From: Xanthostigma xanthostigma
Lineage: Eukaryota > Arthropoda > Insecta > Raphidioptera > Raphidiidae
Direction of reading: 5' to 3'
Length of the DNA stretch: 64,000 nt
Assembly (NCBI GenBank): GCA_963575645.1
Contig: OY754466.1
Location: 17,028,001 to 17,092,000 of the forward strand
Under the pieces are notes generated by a model. That model worked only from the letters and a program-made list of their open reading frames with translations. It made no database searches and was not told the origin of the DNA. Below, one piece after another: positions 43,952 to 55,483 of this stretch; position 1 is the stretch's first letter, and the number at the start of each line of letters is the position of its first letter. A program made the position numbers and the translations under genes.

Positions 43952-44416
43952 GTCGTAACAAAAGTAGTCGTGAGTGAAGGTCACACAAATACGGCCTATA
44001 ATAAACGAACTCGTAACATTGTCAACAATTTAATACTTGTGTACGATAATAAAATCACATACACTGGTAATTAATTCTTAGAATAGTAAAACTGCTTACT
44101 TCTAATTGCCAATTTAAATGTGATAAAAACGTGTTTGGCTCGTTCAGTGCGTCTTTTTATTGGTGTTTTGCGTTTTATCGGAAAATAAAATTCGCCAACA
44201 TTTTAATTTTAATAATTCTGACGCTTTAACTCATCCTGCAATTAAATAAGTTAATTAAAATAGCAATATGATTTACTGCATACTTCGTGAGGCTTGAGAA
44301 TAGCTGAGCTTTCGCAGCGATGCCGTCTACTAATTACAAGTTTCCCGAGTGCACAGGCTTGAATCCGAGAACTGATGAAAGTAACAATTAGATTTGCTGT
44401 GAATAATCATAATATA
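43952..44416. other. No recognisable feature
   Basis: Nothing supported. Confidence 0.4.
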
Positions 44417-44547
44417 CTTACTTCTATTCTATACCGAGCATAGGAATAAAATCGCAATCGAATCATTAAGGTGCAAAGATATATTTGTGTCTTTATTTAA
44501 GCCGTAAGCATGGTCGTACCCAGGGGGAAAAACAAGCACGGGGGACC
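44417..44547 (+). repeat. Inverted partner of 48893-49023
   Basis: CTATTCTATACCGAGCATAG, GAATAAAATCGCAATCGAAT and AAGCCGTAAGCATGGTCGTA match, in reverse complement, the block at 48893-49023 at high identity across about 130 bp. Confidence 0.7.
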
Positions 44548-44603
44548 GTCTTCAGAAATTTCTAATTTGCCCCCTTCTAGACCAATAGCTGGGTACGCCC
44601 ATG
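44509..44603. mobile_element. Possible 95-bp MITE
   Basis: CATGGTCGTACCCAG and CTGGGTACGCCCATG are inverted ends with 14 of 15 matching. No target duplication was found, and the partner repeat at 48893 also reads through the left end, so it may be a segment of a larger element. Confidence 0.4.
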
Positions 44604-45497
44604 TTAACGTCAAGACAAGTTTTTGAAACAGAGATTCGGATTGAAAGCAAGCACATCAACCAATCCTATCAGGTGTAAACTCCATTTAACGTCACTCTAT
44701 ATAACGACAAACTCCTTTAAACGTCGAAATTACTTAACTCTAGTTGGTTTACCTTGTTGCTCATAATGATACATTCTAAATAACGACAACCAAACGTCAT
44801 CATTAAGCAATAAACAGTACTTGTTTGTTATTTTGTTGCTTTGCTGTCGGCATCATGCGTACCGAAGATTCTAAGAAATTCGTTCGTTTGTTTGTTGGGA
44901 TTATCTTTCATAATATGTTCAGCTTAGCTGCTTATCGATAAGTTATCATATTCTTAGTTGCCCACAAACTTGCAATCTGTAAACATGTGTATTGATGAAA
45001 AAGCTTTAATAATACGCGCAATCAGTTGGTCAGTTGTAATTTTTTTATATTAAGAATAAATACATATTATAGTAAAAAAAAATTAATGGACTATTTCTTC
45101 TTTCTGATTAACAACAACTCTCAATTACGCCATAAATTGCATCAGGTAGAAGTACCAATGAATCACGGTTTACAAGCCCGGAAATCGAGAAGATTCGGAA
45201 CAACACCAGCTGTGAAAGCCTACACATTTGGATAAAATACATTCATTCACGAACGAGATGCATAAACCACTATTATTTATTTTTTTATTCTTCAATTTGC
45301 GCTATTGATTTTAAATAGGACATCTGATTAGCATATAAATCCATTATCAAATTATAATTTAACAAATTAGTTTCATTTAAAAAGCTATCATTTTAATCTG
45401 ACGGTATATCGTTGAATCGTGCCATATCTGTTTTCACGTTTGCAGTGGCGTGCCGTAGGTTATTTCTAAATGATATAAGTATATGCATTTGTTTTTT
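44604..45497. other. No recognisable feature
   Basis: Nothing supported. GCAGTGGCGTGCCGTAGG near 45444 may be a lone hAT-like end. Confidence 0.4.
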
Positions 45498-45810
45498 ACC
45501 ATTCCAATTCCCACAAGTAGGGAATGGTACTGGTTTAGGTCAAAAATCAATGTTCAAAATTTTACAATATCTTTTAGATTTGAGGTCCCCCGAATCAAAA
45601 ACATATATTTTTGAAAAAAACTCTGTAGGTATGTCTGTTTGTCTATGAACACGATACAGGTCAAACGGATGAGCGAATTGAAATCAAATTTTGGGAGAAT
45701 GTTTGGCATGCAAATATGAATAACCCTATTGTTTTTGGAGGAAATCGGCGCATGCTATAACGGTGTTTTTTGTATATATATAATAATGGTACAATTTTCA
45801 TAACGGCTTA
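45498..45810 (+). repeat. Repeat family R, second copy
   Basis: Reverse complement of 18913-19232. It starts with the hairpin ACCATTCCAATTCCCACAAG...GGGAATGGT and ends TTTTCATAACGGCTTA. Co-linear along about 310 bp. Confidence 0.65.
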
Positions 45811-47696
45811 TTATTCTATTTATTTTTTCAAGAAAGTTTTGTAAATTTTTTTCTTAACTTTATAGTTTAATTTTTATATGACGTGAACATATTATTATGT
45901 AGGTAACCATGGCAGCGAATAGCGAATATATATGGAATACTATAGCCATTACCCGCGTCACCCCACGTGATATCTGTAATTTTATTTTGTTTATCATACT
46001 ATATCAAATGTCAATATTTTTGAAGTTAGAATGGTCCCGTGGCCCAATTAGCTGGATTTTTTTTAATAGTTGACGACAGACTTGCTTGTTTAATGACGTT
46101 TCCATGGCTCCTTTATTATAGATTATTATCTGAAAAACTGCTGTTGAGCGTCTATAATTTACAATAACTATATATTTTTTGACCGTTGTGTTTTGAATTC
46201 ATTTTTTTTTTATTATTTGGAACTGTCGTTATTTTATTTTATTTTTTTTTGTTTTTAAGTATCGTACAGCTTGAGAATTTGTAAATATAATGGCCGTATT
46301 TTTTACCTTTTGTATTTTGAAAAAAGCTGGAAAAAAATGTTACGCCTCTGACATCGCGCAAATTATTGTAGGTATTGTTTTATGTGGGTTAGCAGAAATC
46401 GTGTGCGTATAACTACACCACTTGTTAAATAAATATAGAAACATGACTAGAAAACTTTTATATTCACAAAAATTTAAAGACAGACGCGCATTGCATTCAG
46501 TGGCGTAACTATACCGTTTGAGGCCCGTTGCAATAATAAATGTTAGGACTTCTGTGCTTACGGCCTTCTTCAGTTGAGTCCCTCTCCGGCCGGAGATCCG
46601 TCGCATTTTGCCCGTTCTGACACCCTAATTCACATCAAGGACGTAGATGATTGTGCCCCCGAACGATGTCCTCCTAACATCCGTACAACTTTTGTTGGAA
46701 TCTTCTTTTTTTTAACCCCACTGTTTTTCAATATCTGCAGCTTGGTAAGATTAAAATGGATCGCTCGGTATAATATGGGATTCGTTATCTTATCGTGGCA
46801 TCTACGACAGAAGGTTTGGCGGGCCCTTTCTACCTATTGCTTCGATTTTGATCTTCTGTTCATCTCTTAGTTGATCGACTCAGGCTGGAGCTGCCAGCCG
46901 CCTCATTCTGAAGGCCACGAGTCTGATTTTGTAAGCAAATCGTCCGTCGAAAACCAGACATTTGTTATTTGGCAAATGCCACATGTGTAGCGCTGCTTTA
47001 AGTCAACTATTTGAACTTACACAATGTGTACTTAACCTCAAACTCGTGGGCGCAGCAACGATCATTCTTTATTTCTTTTCGATCTTCATTGACATTTACT
47101 GTTTGAATGTCAATCGATGAAGAAAGTTTTAAAACAGTATCATTTTCTAGTGTATATAGACATATAAAACGTTTCGATGTTGCAACGATTTTATGTATAT
47201 TTCTATATAGAGAGATAATTACCTTCGTCCGGTAACCTAGAAGCAATTCTGCTTCAAGTAATAAAATGTATAGTGAAGGTTGGTCTCCTAAAATAATGTC
47301 ACTCATTAGCTGGACCAGTCGCGGCAAATATTTATTTATCTATTATTAACTAGTCACACCTTAAAATATATATTGTTCGAAACATCTTTGACTGTATATA
47401 ATTTGTTTTAACAGCTGCAAATGACTGAGAGAAAATAATACCACGCAGTACTGACTCGGAGAACATAAATTTGCATAGGATTCCGTACGTCCAGAGGAAA
47501 AAAAGACGAGAGGTGTTGTGGAACACCCGGTTGGAACGAAGTTCTTTTCGCTAATTAATTATTATGTATCCTATAATTTTTTTACTAATTTGTCTATAAA
47601 TTATTCGAAAATTGTATTTATACTATAATATGATTATTAAACAAAAATTAATAGTGTTATTTGCAACTCTAAAAATATAAAAATAACATTTGTTGC
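45811..47696. other. No firm feature; lone hAT-like end and one odd ORF
   Basis: CAGTGGCGTAACTATACC at 46498 is a common hAT terminal sequence without a partner here. A minus-strand frame at 47348-47007 is open for about 110 codons (PRLVQLMSDIILGDQPSLY...) but lacks an ATG and any recognised domain. Other frames (46574-46870) are also unassigned. Confidence 0.35.
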
Positions 47697-47767
47697 GCAT
47701 CTGTCGGGAATCGAACGCGGGCCACCCGTATTACAGATGAGAATTCTACCACTGAACCATTGACATT
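47697..47767 (-). pseudogene. tRNA-Gly-like relic
   Basis: On the minus strand it reads TGGTTCAGTGGTAGAATTCT, TGTAATACGGGTGGCCC, GCGTTCGATTCCCGAC. The D arm matches animal tRNA-Gly closely, but the anticodon position reads GTA and the acceptor strands no longer pair. Flanks do not match family D, so it may be an independent SINE or tRNA pseudogene. Confidence 0.55.
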
Positions 47768-48568
47768 GCTTAGATATCGCTCTTTATATAGGTTTAATAA
47801 CAAATGGTGAAGTTAGAAGCCGTTGTAATGTTGTAATGTCAAAAAACTAACTAATATTTGAAATGGCATCCGTTTTTGAACAAATGCAATCTTTGTATTT
47901 TAAGACAGAACATACGCAATCTTTAAATGTCCATAACATAGTGTGTAAGAGAAAAGGATAACCGATCCACGTGCGCGATGTATATTAAGCAAAATCGAAT
48001 TTATACAGTATTTTTTTTTTTTTATGTATAAAAAACCTATTTGCGCGAATTCTATTATACGTTTATGTAAAATGTTGTACTCTTTCGTTTATAAGATCTT
48101 ATTTAAATTGAACAAATTATAAGCGAAAAACTTTTTTTGTTTTCAAAAATCCGACTCCGTTAGGACCGTACCCATGCATATTACGTATAAGTGTGCCAAA
48201 TTTCAACTTTCTATGTCTACGGACAGACATACAATAGGTAATTAGATTCGATTTTTGTTACAGATTTTCCTTACGCTTTTTTCTTACGTTTTTTTTTTCT
48301 AGCCCTCTCCATTCACATCTATAACGTCCAAAAGGAACTTTGGTCCAAAAATCGGTCATGTGCAAACTATACTTGCACAATTCCGTGCCATCTGCCTCCC
48401 ACTTGTGTGTTTTATACCCAAATTATGGTTGTGCAGTTATACAGAAATTTTCTCAAAAAATACGCATTAGGTCATGTGTGGTATCGTTTGCATGAGCTTC
48501 ACAAAACTACTATCTAGATTTCGAAGATTGGTTTCATCCTCCCCTCTATTTCCAACATTACAGTTTAA
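47768..48568. other. Mostly unassigned; part of repeat family F
   Basis: GTGCAAACTATACTTGCACA and TTGTGCAGTTATACAGAAAT at 48360-48450 resemble the left part of family F at 25340. The rest is featureless. Confidence 0.45.
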
Positions 48569-48752
48569 CATATATTTAATAATTTACTATATGAATCATT
48601 GTCTATTTACTCAATGTGCGGTGAGTGAAATAATAACATCATCTGTTCTTTCCAAGCTGTTAGGGTTAATTCAATACACTTTTTCACATATATTTAATAA
48701 TTAATTAACTATATGAATCATTGTGATATTGAATCAATTTGCGGTGAGTGAA
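48569..48752 (+). repeat. Tandem direct repeat, two 60-bp units
   Basis: ATATTTAATAATTTACTATA...GAATCATTG...GCGGTGAGTGAA (to 48628) recurs at 48686-48752 with small indels. Confidence 0.65.
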
Positions 48753-48892
48753 GGCAACAAAGCGTATCGAAAATATAAGTGCGTCTCTTTCTTCGATGTA
48801 ATTCCCTGATTTCTCCGTTGATAGGATTGGTTGATGTACTTGCATACTTTGTCTTTTTCTATGTGGGGGAAAATTTTAAATTTCTTAAACCG

Positions 48893-49023
48893 GATCCCCC
48901 GTGCTTGTTTTGCCCTCCTGGATACGCCAGTGCTTACGGCTTAAAAAAAGACAGAAGTATATGTTTGCACCCTAATGGTTCGATTGCGATTTTATTCCTA
49001 TGCTCAGTATAGAATAAAAGTAG
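48893..49023 (-). repeat. Inverted partner of 44417-44547
   Basis: See 44417. This copy keeps CACTGGCGTATCCAGGAGGG (on the minus strand), a classic hAT-like terminal sequence, where the other copy has CATGGTCGTACCCAG. Confidence 0.65.
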
Positions 49024-49435
49024 GTATATGCGGTTTGAAGACGATTCGTCATTTTTCGTTGTGACAAGACGCAGTTTTTTTTTTTGTTAACACGTGTGTG
49101 TGATGTTTTGAAAGCTGGTATATGAAATCGACGAATATTCGATTTCCCACAAGTCACGAAGTTCGCATGACAATGGGGCACACACTGCAGTCTTGTAGAT
49201 ACGCCGTATCTTCGATCTCATATGCAGATGTGGACCACGACGAGGTGGTACAGCCCGAAGATGAGAAACACGGTGTTCTCGACACTGATCTTCAAGTAAT
49301 GGATAGCGTCGGAAACTTTTCAGAAGCAGCAGGACGCGAACTGCCGAGCTAAATGGAATCTTTAGTTGAAGCTGGTTATGTCTAACAAGATGATAACACT
49401 GATAATATTTTGAATACTGAAATAATAATAATAAT
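49024..49435. other. Unassigned; GC-richer ORF of unknown nature
   Basis: A plus-strand frame 49122-49352 is acidic (DVDHDEVVQPEDEKHGVLD) and GC-richer than average, but no domain is recognised and no splice sites frame it. Confidence 0.3.
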
Positions 49436-50220
49436 ATTGTCTTTATTGATTCAAAAGGGTTTTGATCAAATGGTGAAGTTCAGTGTAAACGCTGTTTTAC
49501 AACTTAACCCAGTTACAAAAGAAACTTAAATTACAAAAAGGAAAAACTTAAAAATAAAACATAACAAATGATGCCATAAGCATGGCCTATAGTGCAGACT
49601 TAATTTTAGTTTTAAATGAGTTGAAACTGAAACATTTTAGCTCAGAAGGCAAGATATAATAATAGGGAGCCAGATACGTAAACAAAGCTTTGAATTTTGT
49701 CATGCGAAACTTCGGAATTGATAAATAATTGATCTTTGCAACGTAAATCATGATCACTATTAACTGACTGCTTATATTGTATTTTACTGTAAAGATATTT
49801 AGGCGTTTGCGTCATTAAGGTTTTAAATATGAAGATGCTATAATTAAGGCGTAAGATGTTATTAATTTCCTGCATGTTTGTTCTATGTCTGTATAAAGTG
49901 ATACTTATGATCATATTTCTGAACACCATAAGCATATCGCAGGCAGGAATTTTGCAAAATTAGAAGTCTAGACTTACCTACTGCACGAAGGTGTGGAAAA
50001 TAAACAAGGTTACAGTAGTAGGTAAGGTAGTGGATAAGACCAACGCGTTCGTTAGACGCAATTTAGCTTCCGAATCTAAAACAGATGTGTATGGGTAAAT
50101 TTCTCTGACACGTATATAGGCAGCTTGTAATTTTTTAGTTACATGTAAGGAAAAACTTAGTTCCGAATCAAGATATATACACCTACGGTTTGAAAAATGT
50201 TCAATCGAACAGCCCGCCAA
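49436..50220 (-). pseudogene. Non-LTR retrotransposon reverse-transcriptase C-terminal region
   Basis: The minus-strand frame 50220-49978 contains RRCIYLDSELSFSLHVTKKL and LDSEAKLRLTNALVLS. Frame 49935-49642 contains LNYSIFIFKTLMTQTPKYLY and HDLRCKDQLFINSEVSHDK. These match the late reverse-transcriptase and post-RT region of insect LINEs: ...LDxxLSFxxH, KxxLxxALVLS, FKxLxxxxPxYL, HxxRxxxxL. A frame break lies between them. The 3' UTR runs to a polyadenylation-like AATAAAG and an (ATT)n tail at 49436. It is a dead 5'-truncated copy. Confidence 0.78.
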
Positions 50221-50360
50221 AAATGTTATCCATCAATTATCAATATGACGCTGCGCGGATAGACGGCTAGCAACAACAGAACGATGAGTAAAAATCTTTG
50301 GATGACAATTTGGGCAGGAATTTGCATTATCAACATTCAGCTAACCCGGGATACGTTATA

Positions 50361-50876
50361 CAGTGCGTTCACCAAAAGTGGTAACAGTGAATAATTCGTG
50401 TATATTATTTTTTTTTTTTTACATTTTTGAAATATCCATTTTTTATAGTTTCATATAACATGTACATGAGGTTACATAAGAAAATATTCAAGAAAAACGT
50501 TATCAATTTATTAATTAGTTACAAAGTAATAATTAATTATTTTTCATAGCACTCCACACATGTGTAATAATAATAATCATTACCTACTGTGTATTTAATT
50601 AATAAATTGATCACGTTTTTCTCGAATATTTTCTTATATAACCTTATGTAAATGTAATATAAATCTATAAAAAATGGAGATTTCAAAAATGTTAAAAAGC
50701 GCATGTTACCATTTGAAAAAAAATCCATGTACACTTCCGGTTAAGTTTGAAGTACAAAAAAATATTCCGATAGTAAATCTCGAGTTGAACAAAAAACTAT
50801 TTAAACATTTTTTTTGCATCTAGTATAGGATACATGAATTATTCACTGTTACCACTTTCGGTGAACTCATATTGTG
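50361..50876. mobile_element. Palindromic MITE (family N), 516 bp
   Basis: The whole element folds on itself. GTTCACCAAAAGTGGTAACA...GAATAATTC at left mirrors GAATTATTCACTGTTACCAC...GTGAAC at right, with about 2 differences in 37. Inner arms (CCATTTTTTATAG, AGAAAATATTC, AAAAACGT) pair as well. TA flanks both possible ends (50359-50360, 50877-50878), which fits Tc1/mariner-type insertion. Confidence 0.72.
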
Positions 50877-51202
50877 TACTATACTTACCAATAATACTAG
50901 GTGCGTTTAACAAGCTAAAAGCGCTAAAAATATTTTTATTTTGAATGCATGTTCATTTAGGAATATATAGAAAATACTAACGAAAATGTACCTACTCATC
51001 AATTAATTATTATGGTGTCGGGCAGGTTTGTTTCACACAGTGGCCACCATTCGCTGTCCATTAGCTAGATGTCAGTGATTGTGAGCAAATGCGATACGGC
51101 CATTGTATGCACTATGAAGTTCAGGGGTGGCCAACACATGCAACTAAGATCGTTATCTGTACACACTATATAGGGTGTAACCGGTCTGGTGTTAATGTTT
51201 TT

Positions 51203-51540
51203 TCTTCATACCTCGAACGAAAGTACATACTTTCAACATCAATTGTAAGGCAGAAAGTCTAACATTTACGCATTGGTGGGATTACACGCACTTATGCGGG
51301 AAGTACGTACGTCGGGGCGGCAGTAAAAGAAAAGTAACCTATCAATAATTTGTTGTTCAGATGTTGTTTCCATAGAAACCCTATTACAGTTTAGCTAATA
51401 GTCGGGAACAGCGGTCATTCGTGAATTTGCGTATAACCTCAAAGCTGCTTGCTTGGAATTTATCTGTGTTTTATATAATTAAAAAGTAATTAATTAATTA
51501 ATGTATTTAATAAGCGTACTTACGACCGAGGTATGAAGAA
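51203..51540. repeat. Repeat family M element with inverted ends
   Basis: TTTTCTTCATACCTCGAACG at left and CGACCGAGGTATGAAGAAAA at right are inverted. GGCAGAAAGTCTAACATTTA and CGCATTGGTG are shared with 5640-5690. Confidence 0.5.
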
Positions 51541-51542
51541 AA

Positions 51543-51668
51543 ATATTATACACCACATTGGCCGAAAGTTTGGTATCCTTGCACTGCGCGTCATTATGCC
51601 CTCGGCTTCGCCTCGGGCATCATGGCAGTGCAAGAATATCAAACTTTCGGCCCTTGTGGTGTAATATA
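51543..51668. repeat. Long hairpin with self-complementary loop (family O/P)
   Basis: Arms of about 55 bp (ATATTATACACCACATTGGC...CTTGCACTG...ATTATGCCC and complement) meet at the loop TCGGCTTCGCCTCG, itself a perfect small hairpin. Terminal sequence TATTATACACCAC / GTGGTGTAATATAC parallels the hairpin at 58970. Confidence 0.75.
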
Positions 51669-52804
51669 CTATTTTTAGTAGGTACTTTTATAAATTGCAA
51701 ACAATAATTTTTTTTTTCAATTCGCAAAATTTTCGTTCTGTACAATGTTTAACTCAAATATGTTAGTCTTTATTAAATACTCGATTCTTTAAAAGGAAAA
51801 CGCGTTACTCGCACATCCTTAGAGCTTTTTTTTCAATAAAATTTTATTATCAATGCCACAGTACCTACGAAAAGATGGAGTGTTCTTCGTGTTTCGAAAT
51901 ATTCTGTATAATTATTTTTATGAATAACATATTCATGAGTGTCCAAGAGACTCACCTTCTATTGTTTTAGCTCAACCAGCGCCTACTACATGTAAACAAT
52001 TTTTTTTAAATAATATGTCATCACTTTGTTTAACATTTTTATTCAAACTGCACCAAGTATTCATTTAACCATAGATATTCTGTGACTTCGGCTCGTTTTT
52101 CTTCAGATGCAACCTAAAATTAATCATATGGGCTTGAAAACTAACTTTAGCAATTCAGTTGTTTATGTGGGCGTTTCCCTCCAAGAGAACAGTAAATCAT
52201 GATAGATTTCAATCAAGTCTACCGTGCCGAAGCGTCATCTAGTAGCCACTTTATCAACGCCGTAAGTAGGTGAAACAGAATTCGACAGTAAACTGTTTTG
52301 TTCACGGAGGCGGTGTATAGGTATATGAAATAATTGACATGCGTCGTTATTTTTATTATAATAATGTCAGTATTCGGATATCTGTGTTGTCGATTCGAAA
52401 TTAATATTTTTTATTCTTTATAATTTTTGATAGATTTACCGTAGCCCGCGATGAAATTATTAATAAAGATTTTAAATTAATTATTTATATTGGCAGCATC
52501 TTTTATTGAAGTGAAAACTTCTTTAGCGGCGTTGTACACTTTTTTTGTAAGGGGTAAAAAATGTTAAACTCGCGTCAGGCGTCAGGTAAAGTAAGAACTG
52601 AGTGAGCGAGAAAACTCTCTAATTTATACAACGTTAGACATCTAGCGTTGAAATATCGTACCTACATAAAAATGCAATCTATGATACAAACCATTTTGAT
52701 CGAAAATTCGTCAGACGTTAATATTCAAGTTTTCACTTCTCCCGGCACTCCCGGAGTGCAAACCTTTTTTTCTGTTGAAACTCACAACGCTAATATGAGG
52801 ATAT
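51669..52804. other. No recognisable feature
   Basis: Mostly unassigned. CTCCCGGCACTCCCGGAGTG near 52738 forms a compact hairpin that may belong to the neighbouring family A copy. Confidence 0.4.
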
Positions 52805-53038
52805 TTAGTTAGTGCATTTCACCTGAATAGAAGCTTATTTTTGAGATACATTTTGCAACATTTTTCATTAATGCTCCGCTCCTAATGGTCGTAGCGTGAT
52901 ATATAGCCTATAGCCTTCCTCGATAAATGGGCTATCCAACAAAATTTTTTTTTTTCAATTTGAACCGGTAGTTCCTGATATTAGCGCGTTCAAACAAACA
53001 AACAAACTCTTCAGCTTTATATAATATTATAGTATAGA
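52805..53038 (-). repeat. Family A (Helitron-like) copy
   Basis: On the minus strand it starts A|TCTATACTATAATATTATAT, then the TTTG run, GCGCTAATATCAGGAACTAC, ATAGCCCATTTATCGAGGAA, GGAGCGGAGCATTAATG and a body continuing past 52805, shared with 18700-18757. Confidence 0.68.
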
Positions 53039-53936
53039 TGTTAGGGGAAGCAGAAAGTCTGTGATCTATAAATTTAAGACGCTAAATCCAAATAGCCCTG
53101 ATCGTTGCGAATGAATGCTAGATTGCTAGTAAGGATTATTATGATCATTTCCTTCAAAAATAACGTCTGACTCTGCAGCAACTGAAACAATATTGTAACG
53201 CTGAAACAAAACTCACGTCGCAAGAGTGTATTTTTGTCATTGTTGTGAGACACGTATATTTTACTAAGTTCGTGAAACCTCGCGCTGTGAAAGTTAATCG
53301 TAAACGTTTTTTTTTGTTTTACAAAAGTGAGTGCAGATAAAAAAAGCCAAGCCGCAACAACAAAAAAACTAAACTCATTAACAATGTACTTGTCTTATAT
53401 ATAATATATATCGGTTACTTGTTTTTTCTTGTAGTGCAATTTAGCAAATTCTTGCAACGCTAGCTGTAATTGAATAATGATGTAGATCGTGACCGTGGCG
53501 CCGCCGACATACAAGTTCGGGTACTACACATCTACTGTGTTGGTATGTACGCATTGCATGATTGGCAACACTGGTTTGAAATTAATTTATTATTTATCTC
53601 ATTTGTGCGCAAATAAATTGCATAAATTGGACTGCGCATCCCCAAGATCAACCAGGAATATGCTATTTGACTCTTATTTTTAAATTGTCTTAAAATGTTC
53701 TTATCACAGTATTAGTCCACAGGAATTTTTATTTCGCTCAAATGTAATCGTTTTAAAGAAACAGCTCTCCAAATTATGAATAGATACACGTTGACGCGAA
53801 AACACGAGCCGCCGTGTTAACCTACTGCGACGTCATTGTTGTAGTATATAAACAAGTGCAAATAAGGCTCGGTATCGTTTACACGAGGCTGTCCCTTAGT
53901 TTTTACTCACGTGTATGTGTTGTGTGTTTATCATAA
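53039..53936. other. No recognisable feature
   Basis: Nothing supported. TATAATATATATCGG near 53400 is only a low-complexity run. Confidence 0.4.
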
Positions 53937-54388
53937 TCATAATATATTATAAAACAAAGTTCCCCAGCTGCGTCTGTCTGTCTGTCTGCGCGATAAACTC
54001 AAAAAATACCGAACGGATTTTCATACGGTTTTCACTAATAGAAAGAGCGATAAACGGGGAAGGTTTTTTGTACGATATGTAATTTGTAAATATTTTGTAC
54101 AAAAAGAGAGTGCGTTGTAAATAAAAACTGTATTCGTATCATATCGCGACATCACGTAGACGGGCGCAAGCCACTGCAATTGGTTGCGTCAAATGGCGCG
54201 TCACTGCAGCGCACCAGGCGGGAATAAGTGACATGAGCTAGCGGGTACTGCCACCAAGCGACATAAGCTCAAAGTTATTCGCCCATTTTGACGCCGTAGT
54301 CGTTTCTTAATGAAATAAATTTTGCAGAATTTTCCAATAACACAAAATATATCTATCGCACCCGGGTGAAACTGGGCCGGGCCGCTAG
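53937..54388 (+). mobile_element. Helitron non-autonomous element, 452 bp
   Basis: It starts A|TCATAATATATTATAAAACA, passes a (CTGT)n run and TACCGAACGGATTTTCATAC, and ends with hairpin CCCGG-GTGAAA-CTGGG followed by CCGGGCCGCTAG|T. The 5' part also occurs, reversed, at 8435-8593. The middle (CGGGCGCAAGCCACTGCAAT...) is unique here. Confidence 0.78.
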
Positions 54389-54613
54389 TATAGGTATATT
54401 ATTAGGTGTTTACTACAAGTCTGACGTCACACTTCAAACCGTCATGGCGGGCAGCTTTTTCTGACATGCCAAAAGAATTGAAATAATAAACCAAGCTCGT
54501 TTTTTTGTGAATAAAAACCGATAACTTAAGATTTCTTATTTCATAAATTAATTATTATATTCACATAATTTAATTATTTATTTTTTATGGTGTCAAATAC
54601 GCTATCGTACCTA
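54389..54613. other. No recognisable feature
   Basis: Short unassigned spacer. Confidence 0.4.
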
Positions 54614-54874
54614 TAAGCGCTAGTTCAGACACGGCGGGAACCGCGCGATTATAGAATCGCATGGAAATCGCGCGGGTCTTATTTATATGAGTTAGTTAGT
54701 AATCGTTCAGACATAACCGCGCGGTTAATCAAGCCGCGCGGTTACCGCAACCCAACCGCCAGAAAATAGAATCGCGCTGCTCCCGCGCGTTTCTATTGCT
54801 ATGGAGTCTTTACTTCGCGTTCAGTTGCGTTGCGGATACCGCGCGGTGAGCACGTCACTGTTCGTGAGTTCGCC

Positions 54875-54997
54875 ATGGATCGTTTCGACACTGAACTATT
54901 TATTGATGAGGTGGAGAAGAGACCTGCAATATGGGACATTCAGTCAAAAAATTTTTTATCATACATTCTTAATTTGGGATATAACGTTACGAACTGA
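54875..54997 (+). pseudogene. MADF-domain protein of PIF/Harbinger, N-terminal stub
   Basis: It reads MDRFDTELFIDEVEKRPAIW and then D-I-Q-S-K before diverging; 40 codons then stop. F-I-x-x-V-E-K-R-P-A-I-W-D is the opening helix of a MADF (Myb/SANT-like) domain. In PIF/Harbinger the second ORF supplies DNA binding for the transposase. After about residue 25 the sequence is no longer MADF-like, marking the deletion junction. It overlaps the opposite-strand transposase stub. Confidence 0.75.
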
Positions 54998-55108
54998 CCA
55001 TGTACCTACTAGTCGGTCACGTAATATTGGATGCACCCAATACCGCCTTTTTCTTTTCTTTTTTTTAAGGAGCAACCACAGTAAACACACTTCTTCGTCG
55101 ACCTCCAT
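54959..55108 (-). pseudogene. PIF/Harbinger transposase, N-terminal stub
   Basis: It reads MEVDEEVCLLWLLLKKKKRK followed by RRYWVHPILRDR. An acidic start, Leu-rich stretch, basic run and W-V-H-P-I is the usual amino terminus of insect Harbinger transposases (...RRRRRWWVHPINRxR). The DDE catalytic core is missing; the frame ends at a stop 17 residues after the motif. Confidence 0.78.
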
Positions 55109-55319
55109 TTTGAAACTGAGACCACGAAATCGCATACTAACCGCGCGTGTCTGAATAGCATCACAATTTTGCGGTTTGAAACCGCGCGATTCGTAAACGC
55201 ACGATTCCCGCATGTCTGAACGCAGGCTAACTGTACTGAAAATGTTTGCTGTTGTATATGGACGAGATAGAAATAATTCAATTGGCAATTTCTAAAAAAA
55301 AAATATTGAATTCATGTGA

Positions 55320-55411
55320 ACGCTATTGGTCCGAATCTGAATCTGTGGCAACGCTATTGGTCTGATTCGAAGTCTCTGATAATACTATTGGTCCGAATCT
55401 GAATCTCCGAT
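55320..55411. repeat. 30-bp minisatellite, three units
   Basis: ACGCTATTGGTCCGAATCTG, ACGCTATTGGTCTGATTCGA and ATACTATTGGTCCGAATCTG begin three successive units of about 30 bp. Confidence 0.7.
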
Positions 55412-55483
55412 ATTTGAATCTCTATGCACGCTGGTGATCCGAGCCTGAATGAGCATATTAAAGAAAATTTTTAAGGTGCTAAA

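Larger units (their letters stand above)
54617..55227. mobile_element. Internally deleted PIF/Harbinger transposon, 611 bp
   Basis: The ends GCGCTAGTTCAGACACGGCG and (reversed) GCCTGCGTTCAGACATGCGG are inverted, flanked by TAA on each side (54614-54616, 55228-55230). TAA is the standard target of this superfamily. Subterminal DNA is packed with CCGCGCGGTT/AACCGCGCGG-type motifs. Inside, the beginnings of two convergent genes survive: a MADF-domain protein (54875) and the transposase (55108). This is the two-gene layout of PIF/Harbinger with the middle lost. Confidence 0.88.

Noticed and set aside
46574-46870. ORF with HIKDVDDCAPERCPPN reminiscent of cadherin repeats
   Set aside because: Only a short resemblance, no cadherin spacing, no splice signals, and it lies beside a lone hAT-like end.
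47007-47327. 106-aa minus-strand ORF
   Set aside because: The annotated first codon is TTG, there is no ATG, no domain and no splice sites; kept only as a note.
54801-55154. 117-aa plus-strand ORF
   Set aside because: Wrong frame; the MADF stub at 54875 and the opposite-strand transposase stub explain this DNA.
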